Positions 12,040 to 22,682 of a stretch of DNA of 64,000 bases are shown here, one piece after another. Numbering within the stretch: the stretch's first letter is position 1; the number at the start of each line of letters is the position of its first letter. The position numbers and the translations under genes are program-made. The stretch is from Henricia sp. BOLD:AAB3569 (lineage: Eukaryota; Echinodermata; Asteroidea; Spinulosida; Echinasteridae), in contig JBBELK010001543.1 in the NCBI GenBank assembly GCA_037783545.1, positions 1-64,000 of the forward strand. The letters are read 5' to 3'. The notes beneath the pieces are model-generated. The model ran no database searches. It worked only from the letters and a program-made list of their open reading frames with translations, and was not told the DNA's origin.

Positions 12040-13354
12040 GGCGAGTATTCTCCATCACAATCATCACCAATCTTGGTCGATCGTGTCCGAGTATCAGGTC
12101 ATATCCTTCGAGAAGCACCACAGGTACATCCTCATAAAACCACAATCGTCACCAGTCCAGGTCTGGAAGAATCAAGACCGCAGACTCGGATCCAATCGTG
12201 TTCCAAAATTGCATCGGCGTTCCCCGTGACGTACGTACTGGTCACTCCATCATTGAGCAACGTTCCAGGACATCACGGGATTCCGCGAAAAACTCCTCCA
12301 AACTACCTATGTGCAAGGGTAGTCCTTTGGAAAGCGGTCATCACAGGCCAGCGAGGAAAGAACCCGTACGCCAACCCGACCGCCCCAAACTGCGTTGCGT
12401 TAACGACAGTCCGAATGACTTAGCATGCGCACAACTCAGGAGTACCCCAAATAGGTGTGTACAGACAGCCACGGTTTGCGTGAGAGCAGTCAGGAAGCCT
12501 CAACCCAGTTTTTTCTAAACTTTGAAATTTCTCTGCCATTTCCCGGCGAAAGTATGTCAATTTTTTATGACAAGTGCGCAATATAGAGAGTTTAGGGCAT
12601 GCAAAATTTGAAGTTCGTCGGAACATTTTTCGAACTCCAAATTTGCCGACGTTTGGACCACACTTTGACCAAATTGCCGAGCCAAACTGCGGTGCGTTAA
12701 CGACAGTCCGAATGACTGAGCATGCGCACAACTCAGGAGTACCCCAAAGAGGTGTGTACAGACAGCCACGGTTTGCGTGAGAGCAGTCAGGAAGCCTCAA
12801 CCCAGTTTTTTCTAAACTTTGAAATTTCTTTGCCATTTCCCGGCGAAAGTCTGTCAATTTTTTATGACAAGTGCGCAATATAGAGAGTTTAGGGCATGCA
12901 AAATTTGAAGTTCGTCGGAACATTTTTCGACCTCCAAATTTGCCGACGTTTCGACCACACTTTGACCAAATTGCCGAGCCAAACTGCGGTGCGTTAACGA
13001 CAGTCCGAATGACTGAGCATGCGCACAACTCAGGAGTACCCCAAAGAGGTGTGTACAGACAGCCACGGTTTGCGTGAGAGCAGTCAGGCAGCCTCAACCC
13101 AGTTTTTTTTTCTAAACTTTGAAATTTCTCTGCCATTTCCCGGCGAAAGTCTGTCAATTTTGTATGACAAGTGCGCAATATAGAGAGTTTAGGGCATGTA
13201 AAATTTGAAGTTCGTCGGAACATTTTTCGACCTCCAAATTTGCCGACGTTTGGACCACACTTTGACCAAATTGCCGAGCCAAACTGCGGTGCGTTAACGA
13301 CAGTCCGAATGACTGAGCATGCGCACAACTCAGGAGTACCCCAAAGAGGTGTGT

Positions 13355-13435
13355 ACAGACAGCCACTGGCACGAAGGGCACCCGACTGCCGAATGTGCCA
13401 TTAAAACCACAACAACAACAACAACAGACAGCCAC
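13355..13435 (+). mobile_element. Retrotransposon 3'-tail insertion with 12-bp target-site duplication, copy 1
   Basis: A 57-bp sequence at 13367-13423 interrupts a monomer. It starts TGGCACGAAGGGCACC and ends in a run of CAA triplets. It is flanked by ACAGACAGCCAC at 13355-13366 and again at 13424-13435, where a normal monomer has it once. A direct target duplication plus a simple 3' repeat tail is the hallmark of target-primed reverse transcription by a LINE or a SINE mobilised by one. Only the 3' end is present, consistent with extreme 5' truncation. No tRNA-type A or B box is visible. I cannot name the parent element. Confidence 0.82.
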
Positions 13436-14615
13436 GGTTTGCGTGAGAGCAGTCAGGAAGCCTCAACCCAGTTTTTTCTAAACTTTGAAATTTCTCTGCC
13501 ATTTCCCGGCGAAAGTCTGTCAATTTGTTATGACAAGTGCGCAATATAGAGAGTTTAGGGCATGCAAAATTTGAAGTTCGTCGGAACATTTTTCGACCTC
13601 CAAATTTGCCGACGTTTGGACCACACTTTGACCAAATTGCCGAGCCAAACTGCGGTGCGTTAACGACAGTCCGAATGACTGAGCATGCGCACAACTCAGA
13701 AGTACCCCAAAGAGGTGTGTACAGACAGCCACGGTTTGCGTGAGAGCAGTCAGGAAGCCTCAACCCAGTTTTTTCTAAACTTTGAAATTTCTCTGCCATT
13801 TCCCCGCGAAAGTCTGTCAATTTTTTTATGACAAGTGCGCAATATAGAGAGTTTAGGGCATGCAAAATTTGAAGTTCGTCGGAACATTTTTCGACCTCCA
13901 AATTTGCCGACGTTTGGACCACACTTTGACCAAATTGCCGAGCCAAACTGCGGTGCGTTAACGACAGTCCGAATGACTGAGCATGCGCACAACTCAGGAG
14001 TACCCCAAAGAGGTGTGTACAGACAGCCACGGTTTGCGTGAGAGCAGTCAGGAAGCCTCAACCCAGTTTTTTCTAAACTTTGAAATTTCTTTGCCATTTC
14101 CCGGCGAAAGTCTGTCAATTTTTTATGACAAGTGCGCAATATAGAGAGTTTAGGGCATGCAAAATTTGAAGTTCGTCGGAACATTTTTCGACCTCCAAAT
14201 TTGCCGACGTTTCGACCACACTTTGACCAAATTGCCGAGCCAAACTGCGGTGCGTTAACGACAGTCCGAATGACTGAGCATGCGCACAACTCAGGAGTAC
14301 CCCAAAGAGGTGTGTACAGACAGCCACGGTTTGCGTGAGAGCAGTCAGGCAGCCTCAACCCAGTTTTTTTTTCTAAACTTTGAAATTTCTCTGCCATTTC
14401 CCGGCGAAAGTCTGTCAATTTTGTATGACAAGTGCGCAATATAGAGAGTTTAGGGCATGTAAAATTTGAAGTTCGTCGGAACATTTTTCGACCTCCAAAT
14501 TTGCCGACGTTTGGACCACACTTTGACCAAATTGCCGAGCCAAACTGCGGTGCGTTAACGACAGTCCGAATGACTGAGCATGCGCACAACTCAGGAGTAC
14601 CCCAAAGAGGTGTGT

Positions 14616-14696
14616 ACAGACAGCCACTGGCACGAAGGGCACCCGACTGCCGAATGTGCCATTAAAACCACAACAACAACAACAACAGACAGCCAC
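14616..14696 (+). mobile_element. Retrotransposon 3'-tail insertion, copy 2
   Basis: The same 57-bp tail (14628-14684) with the same 12-bp flanking duplication (14616-14627 and 14685-14696), at the same monomer position, 1261 bp after copy 1. The preceding monomers of both copies share private variants (TTTCTTTGCC near 12827 and 14088, GTTTCGACC near 12949 and 14210, a nine-T tract at 13103 and 14364). It was therefore copied with its surroundings and did not insert independently. Confidence 0.82.
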
Positions 14697-17600
14697 GGTT
14701 TGCGTGAGAGCAGTCAGGAAGCCTCAACCCAGTTTTTTCTAAACTTTGAAATTTCTCTGCCATTTCCCGGCGAAAGTCTGTCAATTTTTTATGACAAGTG
14801 CGCAATATAGAGAGTTTAGGGCATGCAAAATTTGAAGTTCGTCGGAACATTTTTCGACCTCCAAATTTGCCGACGTTTGGACCACACTTTGACCAAATTG
14901 CCGAGCCAAACTGCGGTGCGTTAACGACAGTCCGAATGACTGAGCATGCGCACAACTCAGGAGTACCCCAAAGAGGTGTGTACAGACAGCCACGGTTTGC
15001 GTGAGAGCAGTCAGGAAGCCTCAACCCAGTTTTTTCTAAACTTTGAAATTTCTCTGCCATTTCCCGGCGAAAGTCTGTCAATTTTTTTATGACAAGTGCG
15101 CAATATAGAGAGTTTAGGGCATGCAAAATTTGAAGTTCGTCGGAACATTTTTCGACCTCCAAATTTGCCGACGTTTGGACCACACTTTGACCAAATTGCC
15201 GAGCCAAACTGCGGTGCGTTAACGACAGTCCGAATGACTCAGCATGCGCACAACTCAGGAGTACCCTCAAAGAGGTGTGTACAGACAGCCACGGTTTGCG
15301 TGAGAGCAGTCAGGAAGCCTCAACCCAGTTTTTTCTAAACTTTGAAATTTCTCTGCCATTTCCCCGCGAAAGTCTGTCAATTTTTTTATGACAAGTGCGC
15401 AATATAGAGAGTTTAGGGCATGCAAAATTTGAAGTTCGTCGGAACATTTTTCGACCTCCAAATTTGCCGACGTTTGGACCACACTTTGACCAAATTGCCG
15501 AGCCAAACTGCGGTGCGTTAACGACAGTCCGAATGACTGAGCATGCGCACAACTCAGGAGTACCCCAAAGAGGTGTGTACAGACAGCCACGGTTTGCGTG
15601 AGAGCAGTCATGAAGCCTCAACCCAGTTTTTTTTCTAAACTTTGAAATTTCTCTGCCATTTCCCGGCGAAAGTCTGTCAATTGTTTATGACAAGTGCGCA
15701 ATATAGAGAGTTTAGGGCAGGCAAAATTTGCAGTTCGTCGGAACATTTTTCGACCTCCAAATTTGCCGACGTTTGGACCACACTTTGACCAAATTGCCGA
15801 GCCAAACTGCGGTGCGTTAACGACAGTCCGAATGACTGAGCATGCGCACAACTCAGGAGTACCCCAAAGAGGTGTGTACAGACAGCCACGGTTTGCGTGA
15901 GAGCAGTCAGGAAGCCTCAACCCAGTTTTTTCTAAACTTTGAAATTTCTCTGCCATTTCCCGGCGAAAGTCTGTCAATTTTTTATGACAAGTGCGCAATA
16001 TAGAGAGTTTAGGGCATGCAAAATTTGAAGTTCGTCGGAACATTTTTCGACCTCCAAATTTGCCGACGTTTGGACCACACTTTGACCAAATTGCCGAGCC
16101 AAACTGCGGTGCGTTAACGACAGTCCGAATGACTGAGCATGCGCACAACTCAGGAGTACCCCAAAGAGGTGTGTACAGACAGCCACGGTTTGCGTGAGAG
16201 CAGTCAGGAAGCCTCAACCCAGTTTTTTCTAAACTTTGAAATTTCTCTGCCATTTCCCGGCGAAAGTCTGTCAATTTTTTTATGACAAGTGCGCAATATA
16301 GAGAGTTTAGGGCATGCAAAATTTGAAGTTCGTCGGAACATTTTTCGACCTCCAAATTTGCCGACGTTTGGACCACACTTTGACCAAATTGCCGAGCCAA
16401 ACTGCGGTGCGTTAACGACAGTCCGAATGACTGAGCATGCGCACAACTCAGGAGTACCCCAAAGAGGTGTGTACAGACAGCCACGGTTTGCGTGAGAGCA
16501 GTCAGGAAGCCTCAACCCAGTTTTTTCTAAACTTTGAAATTTCTCTGCCATTTCCCGGCGAAAGTCTGTCAATTTTTTTATGACAAGTGCGCAATATAGA
16601 GAGTTTAGGGCATGCACAATTTGAAGTTCGTCGGAACATTTTTCGACCTCCAAATTTGCCGACGTTTGGACCACACTTTGACCAAATTTCCGAGCCAAAC
16701 TGCGGTGCGTTAACGACAGTCCGAATGACTGAGCATGCGCACAACTCAGGAGTACCCCAAAGAGGTGTGTACAGACAGCCACGGTTTGCGTGAGAGCAGT
16801 CAGGAAGCCTCAACCCAGTTTTTTCTAAACTTTGAAATTTCTCTGCCATTTCCCGGCGAAAGTCTGTCAATTTTTTATGACAAGTGCGCAATATAGAGAG
16901 TTTAGGGCATGCAAAATTTGAAGTTCGTCGGAACATTTTTCGACCTCCAAATTTGCCGACGTTTGGACCACACTTTGACCAAATTGCCGAGCCAAACTGC
17001 GGTGCGTTAACGACAGTCCGAATGACTGAGCATGCGCACAACTCAGAAGTACCCCAAAGAGGTGTGTACAGACAGCCACGATTTGCGTGAGAGCAGTCAG
17101 GAAGCCTCAACCCAGTTTTTTCTAAACTTTGAAATTTCTCTGCCATTTCCCGGCGAAAGTCTGTCAATTTGTTATGACAAGTGCGCAATATAGAGAGTTT
17201 AGGGCATGCAAAATTTGAAGTTCGTCGGAACATTTTTCGACCTCCAAATTTGCCGACGTTTGGACCACACTTTGACCAAATTGCCGAGCCAAACTGCGGT
17301 GCGTTAACGACAGTCCGAATGACTGAGCATGCGCACAACTCAGGAGTACCCCAAATAGGTGTGTACAGACAGCCACGGTTTGCGTGAGAGCAGTCAGGAA
17401 GCCTCAACCCAGTTTTTTCTAAACTTTGAAATTTCTCTGCCATTTCCCGGCGAAAGTCTGTCAATTTTTTATGACAAGTGCGCAATATAGAGAGTTTAGG
17501 GCATGCACAATTTGAAGTTCGTCGGAACATTTTTCGACCTCCAAATTTGCCGACGTTTGGACCACACTTTGACCAAATTGCCGAGCCAAACTGCGGTGCG

Positions 17601-18256
17601 TTAACGACAGTCCGAATGACTGAGCATGCGCACAACTCAGGAGTACCCCAAAGAGGTGTGTACAGACAGCCACGGTTTGCGTGAGAGCAGTCAGGAAGCC
17701 TCAACCCAGTTTTTTCTAAACTTTGAAATTTCTCTGCCATTTCCCGGCGAAAGTCTGTCAATTGTTTATGACAAGTGCGCAATATAGAGAGTTTAGGGCA
17801 TGCAAAATTTGAAGTTCGTCGGAACATTTTTCGACCTCCAAATTTGCCGACGTTTGGACCACACTTTGACCAAATTGCCGAGCCAAACTGCGGTGCGTTA
17901 ACGACAGTCCGAATGACTGAGCATGCGCACAACTCAGGAGTACCCCAAAGAGGTGTGTACAGACAGCCACGGTTTGCGTGAGAGCAGTCAGGAAGCCTCA
18001 ACCCAGTTTTTTTCTAAACTTTGAAATTTCTCTGCCATTTCCCGGCGAAAGTCTGTCAATTTTTTATGACAAGTGCGCAATATAGAGAGTTTAGGGCATG
18101 TAAAATTTGAAGTTCGTCGGAACATTTTTCGACCTCCAAATTTGCCGACGTTTGGACCACACTTTGACCAAATTGCCGAGCCAAACTGCGGTGCGTTAAC
18201 GACAGTCCGAATGACTGAGCATGCGCACAACTCAGGAGTACCCCAAAGAGGTGTGT

Positions 18257-18337
18257 ACAGACAGCCACTGGCACGAAGGGCACCCGACTGCCGAATGTGC
18301 CATTAAAACCACAACAACAACAACAACAGACAGCCAC
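18257..18337 (+). mobile_element. Retrotransposon 3'-tail insertion, copy 3
   Basis: The same tail (18269-18325) and target duplications (18257-18268 and 18326-18337), 3641 bp after copy 2. The host monomer shares GGGCATGTAAAATTTG near 18096 with copies 1 and 2. The monomer before it lacks the variants that link copies 1 and 2. It has the same insertion point, so it is a third descendant of one event, moved by a separate rearrangement. Confidence 0.8.
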
Positions 18338-21300
18338 GGTTTGCGTGAGAGCAGTCAGGAAGCCTCAACCCAGTTTTTTCTAAACTTTGAAATTTCTCTG
18401 CCATTTCCCGGCGAAAGTCTGTCAATTTGTTATGACAAGTGCGCAATATAGAGAGTTTAGGGCATGCAAAATTTGAAGTTCGTCGGAACATTTTTCGACT
18501 TCCAAATTTGCCGACGTTTGGACCACACTTTGACCAAATTGCCGAGCCAAACTGCGGTGCGTTAACGACAGTCCGAATGACTGAGCTTGCGCACAACTCA
18601 GGAGTACCCCAAAGAGGTGTGTACAGACAGCCACGGTTTGCGTGAGAGCAGTCAGGAAGCCTCAACCCAGTTTTTTCTAAACTTTGAAATTTCTCTGCCA
18701 TTTCCCGGCGAAAGTCTGTCAATTTTTTATGACAAGTGCGCAATATAGAGAGTTTAGGGCATGCAAAATTTGAAGTTCGTCGGAACATTTTTCGACCTCC
18801 AAATTTGCCGACGTTTGGACCACACTTTGACCAAATTGCCGAGCCAAACTGCGGTGCGTTAACGACAGTCCGAATGACTGAGCATGCGCACAACTCAGGA
18901 GTACCCCAAAGAGGTGTGTACAGACAGCCACGGTTTGCGTGAGAGCAGTCAGGAAGCCTCAACCCAGTTTTTTCTAAACTTTGAAATTTCTCTGCCATTT
19001 CCCGGCGAAAGTCTGTCAATTTTTTATGACAAGTGCGCAATATAGAGAGTTTAGGGCATGCAAAATTTAAAGTTCGTCGGAACATTTTTCGACCTCCAAA
19101 TTTGCCGACGTTTGGACCACACTTTGACCAAATTGCCGAGCCAAACTGCGGTGCGTTAACGACAGTCCGAATGACTGAGCATGCGCACAACTCAGGAGTA
19201 CCCCAAAGAGGTGTGTACAGACAGCCACGGTTTGCGTGAGAGCAGTCAGGAAGCCTCAACCCAGTTTTTTCTAAACTTTGAAATTTCTCTGCCATTTCCC
19301 GGCGAAAGTCTGTCAATTTTGTATGACAAGTGCGCAATATAGAGAGTTTAGGGCATGCAAAATTTGAAGTTCGTCGGAACATTTTTCGACCTCCAAATTT
19401 GCCGACGTTTGGACCACACTTTGACCAAATTGCCGAGCCAAACTGCGGTGCGTTAACGACAGTCCGAATGACTGAGCATGCGCACAACTCAGGAGTACCC
19501 CAAAGAGGTGTGTACAGACAGCCACGGTTTGCGTGAGAGCAGTCAGGAAGCCTCAACCCAGTTTTTTCTAAACTTTGAAATTTCTCTGCCATTTCCCGGC
19601 GAAAGTCTGTCAATTTTTTATGACAAGTGCGCAATATAGAGAGTTTAGGGCATGCAAAATTTAAAGTTCGTCGGAACATTTTTCGACCTCCAAATTTGCC
19701 GACGTTTGGACCACACTTTGACCAAATTGCCGAGCCAAACTGCGGTGCGTTAACGACAGTCCGAATGACTGAGCATGCGCACAACTCAGGAGTACCCCAA
19801 AGAGGTGTGTACAGACAGCCACGGTTTGCGTGAGAGCAGTCAGGAAGCCTCAACCCAGGTTTTTCTAAACTTTGAAATTTCTCTGCCATTTCCCGGCGAA
19901 AGTCTGTCAATTTTGTATGACAAGTGCGCAATATAGAGAGTTTAGGGCATGCAAAATTTGAAGTTCGTCGGAACATTTTTCGACCTCCAAATTTGCCGAC
20001 GTTTGGACCACACTTTGACCAAATTGCCGAGCCAAACTGCGGTGCGTTAACGACAGTCCGAATGACTGAGCATGCGCACAACTCAGGAGTACCCCAAAGA
20101 GGTGTGTACAGACAGCCACGGTTTGCGTGAGAGCAGTCAGGAAGCCTCAACCCAGTTTTGTCTAAACTTTGAAATTTCTCTGCCATTTCCCGGCGAAAGT
20201 CTGTCAATTTTTTATGACAAGTGCGCAATATAGGGAGTTTAGGGCATGCAAAATTTGAAGTTCGTCGGAACATTTTTCGACCTCCAAATTTGCCGACGTT
20301 TGGACCACACTTTGACCAAATTGCCGAGCCAAACTGCGGTGCGTTAACGACAGTCCGAATGACTGAGCATGCGCACAACTCAGGAGTACCCCAAAGAGGT
20401 GTGTACAGACAGCCACGGTTTGCGTGAGAGCAGTCAGGAAGCCTCAACCCAGTTTTTTCTAAACTTTGAAATTTCTCTGCCATTTCCCGGCGAAAGTCTG
20501 TCAATTTTTTATGACAAGTGCGCAATATAGAGAGTTTAGGGCATGCAACATTTGAAGTTCGTCGGAACATTTTTCGACCTCCAAATTTGCCGACGTTTGG
20601 ACCACACTTTGACCAAATTGCCGAGCCAAACTGCGGTGCGTTAACGACAGTCCGAATGACTGAGCATGCGCACAACTCAGGAGTACCCCAAAGAGGTGTG
20701 TACAGACAGCCACGGTTTGCGTGAGAGCAGTCAGGAAGCCTCAACCCATTTTTTTCTAAACTTTGAAATTTCTCTGCCATTTCCCGGCGAAAGTCTGTCA
20801 ATTTTTTATGACAAGTGCGCAATATAGAGAGTTTAGGGCATGCAAAATTTGAAGTTCGTCGGAACATTTTTCGACCTCCAAATTTTCCGACGTTTGGACC
20901 ACACTTTGACCAAATTGCCGAGCCAAACTGCGGTGCGTTAACGACAGTCCGAATGACTGAGCATGCGCACAACTCAGGAGTACCCCAAAGAGGTGTGTAC
21001 AGACAGCCACGGTTTGCGTGAGAGCAGTCAGGAAGCCTCAACCCAGTTTTTTCTAAACTTTGAAATTTCTCTGCCATTTCCCGGCGAAAGTCTGTAATTT
21101 TTTTATGACAAGTGCGCAATATAGAGAGTTTAGGGCATGCAAAATTTGAAGTTCGTCGGAACATTTTTCGACCTCCAAATTTGCCGACGTTTGGACCACA
21201 CTTTGACCAAATTGCCGAGCCAAACTGCGGTGCGTTAACGACAGTCCGAATGACTGAGCATGCGCACAACTCAGGAGTACCCCAAAGAGGTGTGTACAGA

Positions 21301-22385
21301 CAGCCACGGTTTGCGTGAGAGCAGTCAGGAAGCCTCAACCCAGTTTTTTTCTAAACTTTAAAATTTCTCTGCCATTTCCCGGCGAAAGTCTGTCAATTTT
21401 TTATGACAAGTGCGCAATATAGAGAGTTTAGGGCATGCAAAATTTGAAGTTCGTCGGAACATTTTTCGACCTCCAAATTTGCCGACGTTTGGACCACACT
21501 TTGACCAAATTGCCGAGCCAAACTGCGGTGCGTTAACGACAGTCCGAATGACTGAGCATGCGCACAACTCAGGAGTACCCCAAAGAGGTGTGTACAGACA
21601 GCCACGGTTTGCGTGAGAGCAGTCAGGAAGCCTCAACCCAGTTTTTTTCTAAACTTTAAAATTTCTCTGCCATTTCCCGGCGAAAGTCTGTCAATTTTTT
21701 ATGACAAGTGCGCAATATAGATAGTTTAGGGCATGCAAAATTTGAAGTTCGTCGGAACATTTTTCGACCTCCAAATTTGCCGACGTTTGGACCACACTTT
21801 GACCAAATTGCCGAGCCAAACTGCGGTGCGTTAACGACAGTCCGAATGACTGAGCATGCGCACAACTCAGGAGTACCCCAAAGAGGTGTGTACAGACAGC
21901 CACGGTTTGCGTGAGAGCAGTCAGGAAGCCTCAACCCAGTTTTTTCTAAACTTTGAAATTTCTCTGCCATTTCCCGGCGAAAGTCTGTCAATTTTTTATG
22001 ACAAGTGCGCAATATAGAGAGTTTAGGGCATGCAACATTTGAAGTTCGTCGGAACATTTTTCGACCTCCAAATTTCCGACGTTTGGACCACACTTTGACC
22101 AAATTGCCGAGCCAAACTGCGGTGCGTTAACGACAGTCCGAATGACTGAGCATGCGCACAACCCAGGAGTACCCCAAAGAGGTGTGTACAGACAGCCACG
22201 GTTTGCGTGAGAGCAGTCAGGAAGCCTCAACCCAGTTTTTTCTAAACTTTGAAATTTCTCTGCCATTTCCCGGCGAAAGTCTGTCAATTTTTTATGACAA
22301 GTGCGCAATATAGAGAGTTTAGGGCATGCAAAATTTGAAGTTCGTCGGAACATTTTTCGACCTCCAAATTTGCCGACGTTTGGAC

Positions 22386-22682
22386 CACACTTTGACCAAA
22401 TTGCCGAGCCAAACTGCGGTGCGTTAACGACAGTCCGAATGACTGAGCATGCGCACAACTCAGGAGTACCCCAAAGAGGTGTGTACAGACAGCCACGGTT
22501 TGCGTGAGAGCAGTCAGGAAGCCTCAACCCAGTTTTTTCTAAACTTTGAAATTTCTCTGCCATTTCCCGGCGAAAGTCTGTCAATTTTTTATGACAAGTG
22601 CGCAATATAGAGAGTTTAGGGCATGCAAAATTTGAAGTTCGTCGGAACATTTTTCGACCTCCAAATTTGCCGACGTTTGGAC
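22386..22682 (+). repeat. Reference monomer of the 297-bp satellite
   Basis: This copy matches the majority base at every position I compared and is exactly 297 bp. By hand count it has 70 C and 68 G (46.5% GC) and 16 CpG dinucleotides. Landmarks are GTTAAC at 22423-22428, GCATGC at 22447-22452 and 22621-22626, six-T tracts at 22533-22538 and 22585-22590, and an inverted repeat at 22625-22670. A single HpaI (GTTAAC) site per monomer predicts a 297-bp ladder. Two SphI (GCATGC) sites predict fragments of about 174 and 123 bp. I do not recognise the monomer as a named satellite family. Confidence 0.95.
22625..22670. other. Dyad-symmetric element within the monomer
   Basis: Left arm GCAAAATTTGAAG (22625-22637) and right arm CTCCAAATTTGC (22659-22670) are inverted repeats with one bulged A and one mismatch. 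They flank about 21 bp that contains a further short TCG/CGA pairing. In copies with three A's after GCATGC (for example 240-251 with 273-284) the arms pair at 11 of 12 positions with no bulge. The element occurs in essentially every monomer. Dyads able to form cruciforms are reported in several centromeric satellites, but a function here is inference only. Confidence 0.6.

Larger units (their letters stand above)
11682..12386 (+). repeat. Insert B: non-satellite segment (705 bp, long subfamily)
   Basis: Same family, orientation and left junction as insert A. It carries a 10-bp block at 12073-12082 and a 26-bp block at 12335-12360 that are absent from A, C and D but present in E. It also shares GCATCGG near 12211 with E, where A, C and D read GTATCGG. 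The right edge joins AAACTGCG at 12387. No protein family is recognised in its open frames. I read it as the more complete form of the insert. Confidence 0.9.

Noticed and set aside
13367..13423. Complete SINE with RNA polymerase III promoter
   Set aside because: Only 57 bp are present and no A-box or B-box is visible; it is a 3' fragment.
18303..21338. A large tandem-repeat protein gene on the minus strand
   Set aside because: The frame is a by-product of a 297-bp period. It is broken often by T-tract indels, has no recognisable domain, start context or terminator, and neighbouring monomers keep the same sequence without keeping the frame.
22601..22626. TATA-like CAATATAGAG as a promoter in each monomer
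   Set aside because: A short AT-rich match with no other promoter element or transcript evidence; it would be expected by chance.
22625..22660. CENP-B box in the monomer
   Set aside because: The best candidate, GTTCGTCGGAACATTT, keeps TTCG and the central A but none of the CGGG half of the NTTCGNNNNANNCGGGN motif.
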